DNA of 64,000 nucleotides from LMUY01 sp965199005 (lineage in GTDB: Bacteria; Pseudomonadota; Alphaproteobacteria; Acetobacterales; Acetobacteraceae), in NCBI GenBank assembly GCA_965199005.1, contig CBDAQK010000001.1, forward strand, positions 124,001-188,000, written 5' to 3'. The translations under genes were made by a program, and so were the position numbers. Of the stretch, positions 50,403-59,619 are shown piece after piece; the stretch's first letter is position 1, and each line of letters opens with the position of its first letter. The notes below the pieces were generated by a model. The model ran no database searches. It was not told the DNA's origin and was given only the letters and a program-made list of their open reading frames with translations.

Positions 50403-51562
50403 TTGGCGACCTTTGCTCCGATCTGCTGGTCCCACCGCTGGAACGCCAGCACCAGGCGGTCCGGGGTCAATGGCGTCTCGAAAGGCATATCCTTGATCCA
50501 CTGGTCGTAGATCGGCCGGCCAAACTCATGCACCACCTTCTGGCTCTCCGCGGGTGCTTGCGACAATGGCACGTCGATCACCGGGCCCGGATAGAAATAC
50601 CCGGTGTCGTAGGTCAGCGCCTGTTGCGCCGGTTCGAGCATGAACGCCATCAGCTGCAGCAGCACGCTCAGTTTCTCGCCTGCCACACCTTTCGGAATGC
50701 ACATGAATTGCGTGTCGGGCAGCCAATGGGTACCGTCCAACGCGAACACCTGCATCTCCGCCGGGACGATACCGAGCGCCCGCGGATTGATGTCCCAGCC
50801 GCAGGTGGACACGATGATGTCCCGGGTGCCGTCCCCCAACTCCTTCACCATGGCCGCCGTGCCAGTGGGGTAGTAGTCGATGTTCTCCCCCAGCGCCTTC
50901 AGATACGCCCAGCTTCTGTCCCAGCCATGGGCCGGGTCCTTCGGGTCGCTATCGCCGAGCAGATAGGGCAGGCCTTGCAAGAAGGTCCAACCCGGGCCGG
51001 AATTGTACGGGCGCGCGTAGAAGAACCGGTTGGGGTTTGCGCGCGTGTAGTCCAGCAAATCCTGTGGCGTCTTCGGCACCGTCTTCACCCGGTCGGCCGC
51101 GTATTCGAACAGCGGGCCGGAGGGGGAGTAGGCGACGGCCACCCCCTGCCCGCGGCCGAAATTCTCCTGCATCATGTGGGCGCCCGGTGTGAAGATTCTG
51201 GCCAAATCCGGCAGGGCGGCGGCATGGTCTGGCAGCACCTGGACCCACAAGCCCTGCGTCACGCCATCGGACAAGGCGCCCGGCCCCGTCAGCACGAGGT
51301 CGATCTCCACCCGCCCCGCCGCCTGCTGCGCCTTCAGCTTGCCCGGCAATTCCGGCGAGGGCGCCTGGCTGTAGGTGATCCGGGAGACGAGTTTGGGGTT
51401 CTGTTCCCGAAACCGCTCGATCCCGACCTTGGTCAGTTGCAGGTTCCCCGCAACATCGATGACCGAGAGGGTAACCGGCGCGGCCTGCGCATTGGCCCTC
51501 TGCGCCAGCACCGCAGCCCCGGTGGCAATCAGTGCCCGCCGTGTCAGCCCCGTGTTGACCAT
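50399..51562 (-). CDS. ABC transporter substrate-binding protein, family 1/PotD-like
   Basis: A 387-residue periplasmic receptor. The N terminus MVNTGLTRRALIATGAAVLA, then QRANAQ, is a twin-arginine-like export signal. The body has the look of extracellular solute-binding family 1 proteins for thiamine, iron, spermidine or sugars (EIDLVLTGPGALSDGVTQGL, VAVAYSPSGPLFEYA, KVVHEFGRPIYDQWIKDMPF). GAGGGGAAGCAGC precedes ATG 51562. No permease or ATPase genes are adjacent, so its transporter must lie elsewhere. It is the first gene of the minus-strand unit with the two Gfo/Idh/MocA dehydrogenases. Confidence 0.85.
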   Translation of the reverse strand: MVNTGLTRRALIATGAAVLAQRANAQAAPVTLSVIDVAGNLQLTKVGIERFREQNPKLVSRITYSQAPSPELPGKLKAQQAAGRVEIDLVLTGPGALSDGVTQGLWVQVLPDHAAALPDLARIFTPGAHMMQENFGRGQGVAVAYSPSGPLFEYAADRVKTVPKTPQDLLDYTRANPNRFFYARPYNSGPGWTFLQGLPYLLGDSDPKDPAHGWDRSWAYLKALGENIDYYPTGTAAMVKELGDGTRDIIVSTCGWDINPRALGIVPAEMQVFALDGTHWLPDTQFMCIPKGVAGEKLSVLLQLMAFMLEPAQQALTYDTGYFYPGPVIDVPLSQAPAESQKVVHEFGRPIYDQWIKDMPFETPLTPDRLVLAFQRWDQQIGAKVAK

Positions 51563-51619
51563 GCTGCTTCCCCTCAGCCTCTTGTTTGAGGGGACCCTAG
51601 CGTCACCGCCGCGGCAGCG

Positions 51620-52408
51620 CTACCCAGCCGCCGCCATGGGAAGACCCGGGGTGGCTGGCCCATCCGGCCCACGCATGCCGATGCGGCCCAGCCCAGGCAG
51701 TTTGATCGCCGGGCGCCTGATATCCAGACCAGCGACGCCGCCGAGGATATTCACCTCGATCCCTTCCACCCAGCCGATCGTCAGCCCGGCATACCCGCCC
51801 AGCGTCAAGGTCACGCCGGTGCCGGAGCCGGTGCGGCGCAGCCAGCGTCCGTCATAGGGGTAGTCCTTACCGATCGCTGTCGGCGGCAATGCCGCCTGGA
51901 TCTCGGGCACGGCATCCATCACCGCTTCGACGAAGGTGTTGGAGTTGGGCCCGGGCCAGGCGCGGTAATCGCCTTCCTTGCTCCAGGCATAGGTGTTGAT
52001 GGCCTGCTGCATGCGCGGGATCAGCGCGGCCGCCGCATCGCCGTCAGCGGCGAACACGACGCTCGGTGTTCGGCCAAACCAGCGCCCATCCGGCTCGAAC
52101 CCATTCAGGCGGATGGGGCCGCCCCAGGCGGTGTAGTCGTAGCGCGAGTAGCGGTCGGCCCCGGCGGGTTTGAGGACGATCCAGCTATGGGTGGCGAAAA
52201 TCCCGCGCCAGCGCACGGTTTGCGCGGCAAAGATGCGCACCAATGCTTCGGGGGTGCGCGATGCCGGCGGCAGCAGCCCGATGCTCGAGCGGTCCGCGGT
52301 GCGCCAGCCCGCCCCGGAGCCCTCCATGCGGTACAGCACCGCCGAGACGCCGAGCGGCAGCAGATACAGGATGACGAACAGGGATAAGGCAGTCTTGGCC
52401 AGGATCAT
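51620..52408 (-). CDS. DUF3750 family protein
   Basis: A 262-residue protein with one N-terminal membrane segment (LAKTALSLFVILYLLPLGVS). The conserved family region includes FATHSWIVLKPAGADRYSRY, DGRWFGRTPSVVF, AINTYAWSKEGDYRAWPGPN and NSNTFVEAVMDAVPEI. The HSW and PGPNSNTF motifs recall papain-like or NlpC-type hydrolases, but the function of DUF3750 is not established. ATG 52408 gives the membrane anchor at the start; an upstream extension of about 37 codons looks non-conserved. It stands alone between two units. Confidence 0.82.
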   Translation of the reverse strand: MILAKTALSLFVILYLLPLGVSAVLYRMEGSGAGWRTADRSSIGLLPPASRTPEALVRIFAAQTVRWRGIFATHSWIVLKPAGADRYSRYDYTAWGGPIRLNGFEPDGRWFGRTPSVVFAADGDAAAALIPRMQQAINTYAWSKEGDYRAWPGPNSNTFVEAVMDAVPEIQAALPPTAIGKDYPYDGRWLRRTGSGTGVTLTLGGYAGLTIGWVEGIEVNILGGVAGLDIRRPAIKLPGLGRIGMRGPDGPATPGLPMAAAG

Positions 52409-52568
52409 GACCCACAGATTTGCTGCACGGCAGCAATTGACAAGCCCACCCGGAATTTTGCGCGCCTGCTCGTGGACGATGATGACGAGGGACGGGTTGA
52501 CGACCTGTGTAGCATGCAATCCGCTTTGGATGCATCACGCCACCAGGCGAGTAGGCCTGTCACGGCCG

Positions 52569-52600
52569 GCAGGTGCAATCCTAAAGCGGATTGCACCTGC
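52569..52600. repeat. Perfect 13-bp hairpin
   Basis: Arms 52569-52581 (GCAGGTGCAATCC) and 52588-52600 are perfectly complementary around the loop TAAAGC. The upstream segment around 52516-52530 repeats TGCAATCCGCTTT, so a larger alternative pairing is possible. It lies in the gene-free stretch 52409-52625 between the DUF3750 gene and a small frame. Terminator or REP-type function is possible. Confidence 0.5.
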
Positions 52601-52625
52601 GAGTCAGCTCCAACGGCGGTTCGTA

Positions 52626-52820
52626 TTAGTGAGGACGAGCAGGAACGAAGCCCGGCTGCTCCAGCGCCGCACCAAACAGCCGATGGGCCACATCCACCAG
52701 ATGAACGGCATCCTCGGCTTTGCCCGCGGCATAGGCGCGTTCGGCCAACACCAGGGCGGCATGCGCCACAAGATGTGCTCGCGGAAGTGGGCGCGACTTT
52801 AACGGTTCGATGACACCCAT
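52626..52820 (-). CDS. Small hypothetical protein, 64 residues
   Basis: Begins MGVIEPLKSRPLPRAHLVAH and continues ALVLAERAYAAGKAEDAVHL, an alanine-rich helical protein; ATG 52820 has GGGGACCGTT in front, and ATG 52832 and an earlier start at 52847 are alternatives. The amino-acid mix is protein-like but I recognise no family. Between this gene and 52980 there is about 160 bases of comparatively A/T-rich DNA in which I see no gene. Confidence 0.45.
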   Translation of the reverse strand: MGVIEPLKSRPLPRAHLVAHAALVLAERAYAAGKAEDAVHLVDVAHRLFGAALEQPGFVPARPH

Positions 52821-52980
52821 AACGGTCCCCATTGGGTCTTCAAGCAATGAATCTGGGGTTCAACTGGTAAACACCGATGAACCGCCTGTGAAGATAATGC
52901 TGCCGAAAGCTTAATGAGCCGTTACTGTTAAGAGGAATAAACGGGGCGGAAACAACCATTGCCAACTTGTAATCGAACCA

Positions 52981-53994
52981 CTAGCCGACAAACTGGTCCC
53001 GCCACGCTGGCTGGGCGCCCGGCACATCCAGGGCCGTGGCGGCATGCACGCCGCGGGCGATGGCGCGCGCCATGACCAGAGTCGCCAGGTATAGCAACTC
53101 GGTGAGGTCATTCCCCTCCGGCGCGGGCTGAAGCCCGGTTGCGGCCGCAAAGATCGTATCGCCGTCACTCGGCAAATGCGCTGGCAGCACGGCACGGGCC
53201 AGCCCGTCATGCGCCATGATTGCCAGCCGCTTCGCCTGCGCCTTGGTCAAACTGGCATCCGTCGCGACCATGCCGATGGTGGTCCCCATCATGGGGACCC
53301 GGAAAACGCCGCCCTTGGTGCGCAAGGCAACATCTGCTGGCGTGATCCACACTGGCAGGCCGAGCCCGCCGAATTCGACGCCCTGCTCGAACGGTGCGGC
53401 CCAGAAATGCGGCCCCTCCCCGACCGTGGCGCTACCCACGGCGTTGACCGCCACCAGCGCACCGACCACCGCCCCGAAGGACGTAGCCGCGCTGGCGGAC
53501 CCAAGGCCGCCCTTCACCGTTGCCGTGGTCGCCCCCGTGCCGGCCCCGGCGGTCCCCAATGCGAAGGCGCCGGGTGCCGCGGCCATCGCCGCCGCATAGC
53601 CCAAATCCCGGTATGGCGAGAACCGGCCCCAAGCCTTGTCGCCGCCATTCAGCAAATCCATCAGGATCGCCTGCGGCACGATTGGGATGCGGGCGGTCCC
53701 GATCGCCAGCCCTCGCCCCTGCTCCCGCAGCCACGCCTGCACGCCACCCGCGGCATCCAGCCCAAATGCCGAACCACCGGACAGCACCAGCGCATCCACC
53801 CGCTCGACCAACATCTCCGGCTCGAGCAGGGCGGTGTCGCGGCCGCCTGGCGCTCCCCCCAGCACCAGGCCCGACGCGATGGCGGGCGCGTCGAACATGA
53901 TCGCGGTCACGCCGGACCCGAGCCGAAAATCGGTGGCGTGCCCGACCTTCAGCCCCGCCACGTCGGTTAGCAGGTTGAGCCGGCCCGGCATCAT
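52981..53994 (-). CDS. P1 family peptidase (DmpA/L-aminopeptidase-like)
   Basis: A 337-residue member of the S58/P1 (DmpA) family of self-processing aminopeptidases. Typical blocks are NLLTDVAGLKVGHATD, VLSGGSAFGLDAAGGVQAWL, GTGATTATVKGGLGSASA, FGAVVGALVAVNAVGSATV and LTKAQAKRLAIMAHDGLARA. The family cleaves its own chain and then uses the new N-terminal residue as nucleophile to remove N-terminal residues from small peptides, amides or esters. ATG 53994 overlaps the stop of the MFS gene (ATGA), so the two are coupled and the transporter probably imports the peptide or amide substrate. Confidence 0.9.
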   Translation of the reverse strand: MMPGRLNLLTDVAGLKVGHATDFRLGSGVTAIMFDAPAIASGLVLGGAPGGRDTALLEPEMLVERVDALVLSGGSAFGLDAAGGVQAWLREQGRGLAIGTARIPIVPQAILMDLLNGGDKAWGRFSPYRDLGYAAAMAAAPGAFALGTAGAGTGATTATVKGGLGSASAATSFGAVVGALVAVNAVGSATVGEGPHFWAAPFEQGVEFGGLGLPVWITPADVALRTKGGVFRVPMMGTTIGMVATDASLTKAQAKRLAIMAHDGLARAVLPAHLPSDGDTIFAAATGLQPAPEGNDLTELLYLATLVMARAIARGVHAATALDVPGAQPAWRDQFVG

Positions 53995-55295
53995 TCGAGG
54001 GGGGTGTTGAGGTATTCTTTCATGCTCAAAATGGCGATCGTGCTGAGCGCGCCTCCGGCCATCACGTAAAAGGCCGGGGCGAACGGATTGCCGGTTTGTT
54101 CCACCAACCAGGTGGAGATCAGCGGCGCAAACCCGCCAAACAGCACGACGGCGAAGCCATAGCTGACGGACAGGCCGGTGTATCGCACCCGCGTTGGGAA
54201 CATCTCGGCCAGAATGGACGGGATGGTGCCAGTATACAGCGCCTGGAACGCGGCGTTGCAGACCAGCGCGATCAGCAGCGTCTCGAACGTGCCCCCTTTG
54301 ATCGCCAACAGGAAAAGCGGGTAGTCGAACAGCAGGTTCAGCACCCCACAGGCCAGGATCAGCGGGCGCCGGCCGATGCGGTCACTCAGCGCCCCAACGA
54401 ACGGGGTCATGATGACCACGACCATCCCCGATGCGACGGCGCAGGTGAAGGCGGCGCCCGGCGGCAGGTGCATCGTGTTGATGGCGTAGGCGACGAGATA
54501 TATGACGAAAACGAAGTTCGCGATGCATCCGACGATACTGAGCCCAAACGCCTGCAGCATACGCCCGCCAAATTCGCTGCAGGCGACCCGGAGCGGCGCA
54601 CGCTCGACCGTTTTCGTTTCGACCGTCCGCTCGAAGGCTGGCGTCTCAGCCACTTTCTTGCGCAGGAAATAGCCGATCGGGCCAAGGATGAAGCCGCACA
54701 GGAATGGCAGGCGCCAACCCCAGGAGTAGAAATCCGCCTGGCTGAGGTTGGAGGCCAGCAACGCCGCCGAGACCGACCCGGTGAGCGCCCCGATCTGCGT
54801 GCTGAATTGCTGCCAGCTGCCGGTGATCCCTCGCTTGCCCGGCGGCGCGTATTCCACCAGGAAAGCCGCTGCACCGCCCCACTCGCCACCGGTGGAAAAC
54901 CCCTGCAGCAGACGGCACAGCACCAGCAGAAGCGGCGCCCATACCCCGATCGACTGGTAGGTGGGGATGAGGCCGACGCACCCCGTGGAGACCGCCATCA
55001 GGCCGATGGTGACCACCAGGGCGGCCCGCCGGCCCATTCGGTCGCCATAGGCGCCGAGGATGACGGCGCCCACGGGCCGCATCAGGAAGGCGGCGCCGAA
55101 CGCCGCATAGGTGCCATACATCGATTCCGACGGGTAGAAGGCCCTGGTGATGGCCACGGCGAAATAGCCATAGATGGTGAAGTCGAACAGCTCGAAGAAA
55201 TTGCCCACGGCACAGGACAGGATGGCCCGCCGGCGCACCGCTGCCAGCTCCCTGGCGCCAAGCGTGGCATACCCGCCTGAAAGAGCCTGGGACAT
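53991..55295 (-). CDS. MFS transporter, metabolite:H+ symporter (MHS) family
   Basis: A 434-residue transporter with 12 predicted helices. MHS-type features are VGNFFELFDFTIYGYFAVAI at helix 1, AFLMRPVGAVILGAYGDRMG between helices 2 and 3, and LLQGFSTGGEWGGAAAFLVE at helix 4, as in alpha-ketoglutarate, shikimate and proline/betaine permeases. ATG 55295 follows AAAGGCGCACCCC; 36 open codons upstream lack conserved character. It is divergent from guaA across about 200 bases and coupled to the P1 peptidase. The substrate is not predictable. Confidence 0.9.
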   Translation of the reverse strand: MSQALSGGYATLGARELAAVRRRAILSCAVGNFFELFDFTIYGYFAVAITRAFYPSESMYGTYAAFGAAFLMRPVGAVILGAYGDRMGRRAALVVTIGLMAVSTGCVGLIPTYQSIGVWAPLLLVLCRLLQGFSTGGEWGGAAAFLVEYAPPGKRGITGSWQQFSTQIGALTGSVSAALLASNLSQADFYSWGWRLPFLCGFILGPIGYFLRKKVAETPAFERTVETKTVERAPLRVACSEFGGRMLQAFGLSIVGCIANFVFVIYLVAYAINTMHLPPGAAFTCAVASGMVVVIMTPFVGALSDRIGRRPLILACGVLNLLFDYPLFLLAIKGGTFETLLIALVCNAAFQALYTGTIPSILAEMFPTRVRYTGLSVSYGFAVVLFGGFAPLISTWLVEQTGNPFAPAFYVMAGGALSTIAILSMKEYLNTPLE

Positions 55296-55496
55296 GGGGT
55301 GCGCCTTTGCTGCCTGAGAGGACAGTCTAGGGGCAGCAATCCGGGTGCCACAATTGGAAATCGCGAGTCGCGCAACATTCCCTCCGAACCGGGTCCGTAA
55401 CATCCGGGTGCCTGCGCAAGGCCGCCCCTAAGCAGCGTCCGGCCGGCCCAACGGGCGGCCTCTTGCTCTTGGCGCCCGACTGTGCTGGAAGGCCCC

Positions 55497-57065
55497 ATGA
55501 TAGAGCTCGACAGGCACGACGAGCGCGTGCTCGTTCTGGATTTTGGCAGCCAGGTGACTCAGTTGATCGCCCGGCGCCTCCGCGAGAGCGGCATTTATTG
55601 CGAAATATGGCCGTTCAACGCCGCCGCCGACCGGATCACCGCCTGGGCGCCGCGGGCCATCATCCTCTCCGGCGGCCCCGCCAGCGTCACCGACCCGGCC
55701 GCCCCCCGTGCGCCGGACATCGTCTGGAGCATGGGCGTCCCGGTGCTCGGAATCTGCTACGGCCAGCAGCTCATGTGCGCGCAGCTTGGCGGCGCGGTGG
55801 AGTCACACGGGGTCCAGGAGTTCGGCCGCGCTTTCGTCGACGTGACGCAACCCTGCCGCCTGTTCGATGGCACCTGGGCCGCGGGAACCCGCGAACAGGT
55901 CTGGATGAGCCATGGCGACCGGGTGACCGCGTTGCCGGCGGGCTTCCGCGCCGTGGCCTCCAGCGAGGGGGCGCCCTTCGCCGTGGTGGCGGACGAGGAG
56001 CGGCGGTTCTACGGCACCCAGTTCCACGTGGAGGTCGTGCACACCCCGCACGGCGCCGCCCTGTTGCGCAACTTCACCCACGTGATCGCCGGGTTGCGCG
56101 GCGACTGGTCGATGGCGGAGTTTCGCCAGGAGGCGACCCGGCGCATCCGGGCGCAGGTCGGGTCTGGCCGGGTCATTTGCGGCCTTTCGGGCGGGGTCGA
56201 TTCGTCGGTCGCCGCCGTGCTGATCCACGAGGCGATCGGCGACCAACTCACCTGCATCTTCGTCGACCACGGGCTGCTGCGCCGGGGTGAAGCGGAGGAG
56301 GTCGACACGACGTTCCGCGACCGCTTCAACATCCGGCTGGTGCATCGTGACGCCTCGGCGCTGTTCCTGGGCGAGTTGGCCGGCGTCACCGACCCGGAGC
56401 AGAAGCGCAAGACCATCGGGCGGCTGTTCATCGATGTGTTCGAGGAGGAGGCGGCCAAGATCGGGGGCGCCGATTTCCTGGCGCAGGGCACGCTCTATCC
56501 GGACGTGATCGAAAGCGTCAGCGTCAGCGGCGGCCCGAGCGTGACGATCAAGAGCCACCACAATGTCGGCGGCTTGCCCGCCCGCATGCGCATGAAGCTG
56601 GTGGAGCCGCTACGGGAGTTGTTCAAGGACGAGGTGCGGGTGTTGGGCCGTGAGATGGGCCTGCCGGACACGCTGGTCGGGCGCCACCCCTTCCCCGGCC
56701 CCGGCCTGGCGATCCGCGTCCCCGGCGCCGCGGTCACCCGTGAGTCGCTGGACACGCTGCGCCACGTGGACGCGATCTTCCTCGAGGAGATTCGCGCCGC
56801 CGGGTTGTACGATACGATTTGGCAGGCCTTTGCGGTGCTGCTGCCGGTGCGCACGGTGGGCGTGATGGGCGACGGGCGGACGTACGACCAGGCGTGCGCG
56901 CTCCGGGCGGTGACCAGCACGGATGGGATGACGGCAGAGTTTTATCCGTTCGACATGGCGTTTTTGGGCCGGGTGGCCGGGCGGATCGTGGGCGAGGTGC
57001 GGGGGATCAACCGCGTGACTTACGACATTACCAGCAAGCCGCCGGGGACGATCGAGTGGGAATGA
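55497..57065 (+). CDS. guaA: GMP synthase (glutamine-hydrolysing)
   Basis: A 522-residue two-domain enzyme converting XMP, ATP and glutamine to GMP. The class I glutaminase domain has the nucleophile Cys87 in VLGICYGQQLM, with the His/Glu pair in GTQFHVEVVHT. The ATP pyrophosphatase domain has the P-loop LSGGVDSSVAAVL and the C-terminal dimerisation domain ends VTYDITSKPPGTIEWE. ATG 55497 follows GGAAGG; a GTG 15 bases earlier is possible. It is a housekeeping gene, and its 3' end is a known insertion point for integrative elements in other bacteria, which matters because a truncated integrase follows. Confidence 0.95.
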   Translation: MIELDRHDERVLVLDFGSQVTQLIARRLRESGIYCEIWPFNAAADRITAWAPRAIILSGGPASVTDPAAPRAPDIVWSMGVPVLGICYGQQLMCAQLGGAVESHGVQEFGRAFVDVTQPCRLFDGTWAAGTREQVWMSHGDRVTALPAGFRAVASSEGAPFAVVADEERRFYGTQFHVEVVHTPHGAALLRNFTHVIAGLRGDWSMAEFRQEATRRIRAQVGSGRVICGLSGGVDSSVAAVLIHEAIGDQLTCIFVDHGLLRRGEAEEVDTTFRDRFNIRLVHRDASALFLGELAGVTDPEQKRKTIGRLFIDVFEEEAAKIGGADFLAQGTLYPDVIESVSVSGGPSVTIKSHHNVGGLPARMRMKLVEPLRELFKDEVRVLGREMGLPDTLVGRHPFPGPGLAIRVPGAAVTRESLDTLRHVDAIFLEEIRAAGLYDTIWQAFAVLLPVRTVGVMGDGRTYDQACALRAVTSTDGMTAEFYPFDMAFLGRVAGRIVGEVRGINRVTYDITSKPPGTIEWE

Positions 57066-57201
57066 TTCGCTAGGCTCCGGCACCTATCACCCACGACTGG
57101 CAAACGCCGTGTAAGCCACTGATTAAAAATAAATATTGTCCTCCTGCTATCGACGCCTATCGGTGCGCAGAGATAGCGCATGACGGTCATAGTGGCGGCA
57201 C

Positions 57202-57927
57202 GTGCGCCGCTTGATTTTGGTCTCTGGCGGCCATACCGTCAGCCGTGCGCTCGCCGAAGGCCGATCCCCGGCGCAGGAGAAGCAGCGGGACAAGCGACGC
57301 TTGCGCGAGGCGAAGAGCTTCGGCGAGTTCGGAGAGCGCTGGCTCCAGAAGTCGCCCATGGCAGACAGCACGCGGGCGATGCGTCGAGCGATCTTTGAGC
57401 GGGAGCTCAGACCCGCCTGGCAGAAACGTCTCCTAACGGAGATACTGCCTGACGATCTTCGAACTCTGTGCGCTAAGATCGTGGATCGTGGCGCACCGGC
57501 GACAGCCATCCACGTCCGGGACATCGTGAAACAGATCTACGGGTTTGCGATCCTGCACGGTGAGCGCGTGCCTAACCCGGCCGATGAAGTTGGCCCATCG
57601 TCGGTCGCGACGTTCGTCCCTCGTGATCGCTCACTGTCGCCCGCCGAGATCCGGGTGCTGTTCAAGGTCCTCGAGCAGGTTCCGACCTTGCCAACCATCA
57701 GGCTCGGCCTCCGGCTGGTTTTGCTCACCATGGTTCGAAAAAGCGAACTGCAGGACGCGACCTGGGACGAGGTGGATTTTGAAAACGCTGTCTGGAGCAT
57801 CCCCAAGGAGCGGATGAAGCGTTCGCGCCCACATAACGTCTACCTGTCGACGCAGGCGCTTGACATCATGGTAGCGCTCAAGACCTGCGCCGGGAACTCC
57901 AATCGTCGGCGTGCTCTTCGCGCTTGA
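57202..57927 (+). pseudogene. P4-type tyrosine recombinase (integrase), truncated at both ends
   Basis: A 241-codon open frame that covers the middle of a P4-type integrase (usual length about 400). It includes the region AEGRSPAQEKQRDKRRLREA, the SAM-like core-binding domain (SFGEFGERWLQKSPMADSTR to HVRDIVKQIYGFAILHGERV, PNPADEV) and the start of the catalytic domain with the first catalytic arginine in LVLLTMVRKSELQDATWDEV and IPKERMKRSRPHNVYLSTQA. The HxxR and tyrosine region is missing: coding ends after ALKTCAGNS where unrelated sequence follows. The N-terminal arm-binding domain is missing too. Its place 137 bases after guaA on the same strand suggests an island inserted at the guaA 3' end. 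Confidence 0.8.
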
Positions 57928-57949
57928 GGCACCGAACGGAGATGGCGGT

Positions 57950-58187
57950 GTCCTGGATGGACTGCGGCCGCCAACCCGGCAAGCGCCTTGGTGTCGGCCT
58001 CGTTGGTGATGTCGGCGGCGCGTATGTGGAGCCGGTCGCTGTTCATCGTATCGGCGAGCTTGGCGAGACTGTCAGCGGACGTATCGGTCGCGATTACGGT
58101 GTCGCCATTGTCGAGAAAGCGGCGGACGAACACCGTCCCCATGCCGCCGGCGGCGCCGGTGATCACCACGGTTCTGTCGGTCTTCAT
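57950..58187 (-). pseudogene. Short-chain dehydrogenase, N-terminal fragment
   Basis: From ATG 58187 the frame encodes TVVITGAAGGMGTVFVRRFL (the SDR TGxxxGMG motif) and then ATDTSADSLAKLADTMNSD and HIRAADITNEADTKALAGLA, about 75 residues. After AAAV the sequence no longer resembles an SDR and meets the integrase end, so the catalytic half (NNAG, Ser-Tyr-Lys) is missing. Its ATG overlaps the stop of the NmrA-like gene upstream, showing it was once the second gene of that unit. Confidence 0.75.
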
Positions 58188-59047
58188 GCTTGCTCTCCTG
58201 GGACGGCCGCGCGCGGGGCCTGGTTCAGCTCTTCGAAGAAGGCGCGCAGGGTGCGGGGTTCGCGACCGAGAATGGCGCGCAGCGTCAGCGCATTGCCGCG
58301 CAGGCCGGTGTGGTCGTAGTGCTCGAACATCGGGGGCATAGGGGCGGCCTGGTCGCCCAGCGTGGCCGGGTCGATCCTCTCGGCGCGCACCGTCCGGCCG
58401 AGCACCTCCCCGGCCAGGGCGGCGACGTCGTGCCGGTTGAGCCAGCCATCGGCGCAGAGCTCGAAGGTGCCGTAGAGCAGCCGGTCCTCGGTAAGCGCGA
58501 TCGCCGCGATCTCGGCGACGTCGCGGTAGTCGACACGGCTGAAGCGGGTGTCGCTGGACCAGGGCTCGGCGAGGATCCCGGAGCGGGCGAGGCCTGGCCA
58601 GGCGCGCGCATAATTCTGAAAGAACAGCGCGGGGTGCAGTAGCGTGTATTCGAGCCCGCTGTCGAGGATCGCCTCCTCGACCGGCGCCTTGGCCGCATGA
58701 TTGGACAAGGCGCTCAGGACCGGGTGGATCACGGAGGAGAAGACGAACCGCCGCACGCCCGCCTTGACCGCGGCGGCGACGAAATCCACGCCCACCTGCG
58801 CCTCGTTGGGCAGGAAGGCGGGCGCGACGTAGAAGACCGACTCCGCACCATCCAGCGCCGCGGCGATGCTGCGCTGGTCCCTGAGGTCGCCGACGACGGC
58901 GTCTTCAGCGCCCTCGTCACGAACCGAAGCCACGGCCTTGGCCTCGTGGACCAATCCTCTCACTGTAGCGCCGCGTGCAACGAGCGCTGGAACGACATAG
59001 CCGGCGAATTTACCTGCCGCGCCGACTGCGAGGACTAATCCGGACAT
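58184..59047 (-). CDS. NmrA-like/NAD(P)H-binding family protein
   Basis: A 287-residue atypical SDR. The Rossmann motif is LVLAVGAAGKFAGYVVPALV (GxxGxxG form), followed by VVGDLRDQRSIAAALDGAES, VKAGVRRFVFSSVIHPV and YTLLHPALFFQNY. These features fit the NmrA/TMR family, which binds NAD(P) and acts as a quinone- or flavonoid-type reductase or as a redox sensor. ATG 59047 lies about 120 bases from the divergent LysR fragment, whose regulator may once have controlled it. It overlaps the truncated SDR gene by four bases. Confidence 0.85.
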   Translation of the reverse strand: MSGLVLAVGAAGKFAGYVVPALVARGATVRGLVHEAKAVASVRDEGAEDAVVGDLRDQRSIAAALDGAESVFYVAPAFLPNEAQVGVDFVAAAVKAGVRRFVFSSVIHPVLSALSNHAAKAPVEEAILDSGLEYTLLHPALFFQNYARAWPGLARSGILAEPWSSDTRFSRVDYRDVAEIAAIALTEDRLLYGTFELCADGWLNRHDVAALAGEVLGRTVRAERIDPATLGDQAAPMPPMFEHYDHTGLRGNALTLRAILGREPRTLRAFFEELNQAPRAAVPGEQA

Positions 59048-59169
59048 GGCTCCTGTAGCTCCAAGACCGAGGCGTATCTCGCCCGTGCTTGCAAGATGCT
59101 ATGCGTGAGGTCGCGCGATAAGACCGTGCGCCCGGGACACGGTGTGCCGCCAAACGGAACGGAGGGCCT

Positions 59170-59610
59170 GTGCTGGACCTAAACGATCTTCAAGTGTTCG
59201 AGCGGGTGGCGGCGCTGCAGGGCTTCTCCGAGGCGGCGCGTGCGCTGGGCTTGCCGAAGTCGAACGTCAGCCGCAGCGTCGCGCGCCTCGAGGCGGCCTT
59301 AGGCGCGCGGCTGTTCCACCGCTCCACGCGCGATGTGACGTTAACGGCCGCCGGAATCGCCCTCAGAGATCGTGCGCGCGACATCATCGAACGGGCTGGG
59401 GAGGCGCTCGACTACATCGGCAGCTTGGCGCAAGGCCCTCGTGGATCCATCAAGGTCAACTCAGGCATCGGTTTTGGCCTGAATGTCCTCGGCTCGGAGC
59501 TTCCTAAGTTCCTCCAACGCTATCCCGATGTGGATGTCACCCTCGACCTGGAGACCCGAAGACTTTCTACGGTGTCGGGCCCGAAGGCTACACGGATTAT
59601 CCAGCCTTGG
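59170..59610 (+). pseudogene. LysR-type regulator fragment fused in frame to the isochorismatase gene
   Basis: From GTG 59170 (GGAGGGCC upstream) the frame encodes a complete LysR helix-turn-helix: LNDLQVFERVAALQGFSEAA, LGLPKSNVSRSVARLEAALG and RLFHRSTRDVTLTAAG, then the linker and the first strand of the effector domain up to LQRYPDVDVTLDLETRR. There the LysR similarity ends and LSTVSGPKATRIIQPWRTD leads, with no stop codon, into the isochorismatase-like protein. About 160 residues of effector domain are missing. As read, ribosomes could make a 355-residue LysR-isochorismatase fusion; a remnant is more likely. Confidence 0.7.
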
Positions 59611-59619
59611 AGAACTGAC

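Noticed and set aside
57066..57201. tRNA as integration target for the integrase
   Set aside because: The 136 bases between guaA and the integrase show no cloverleaf; the A/T-rich stretch there looks like plain intergenic DNA, so the guaA 3' end is the better target candidate.
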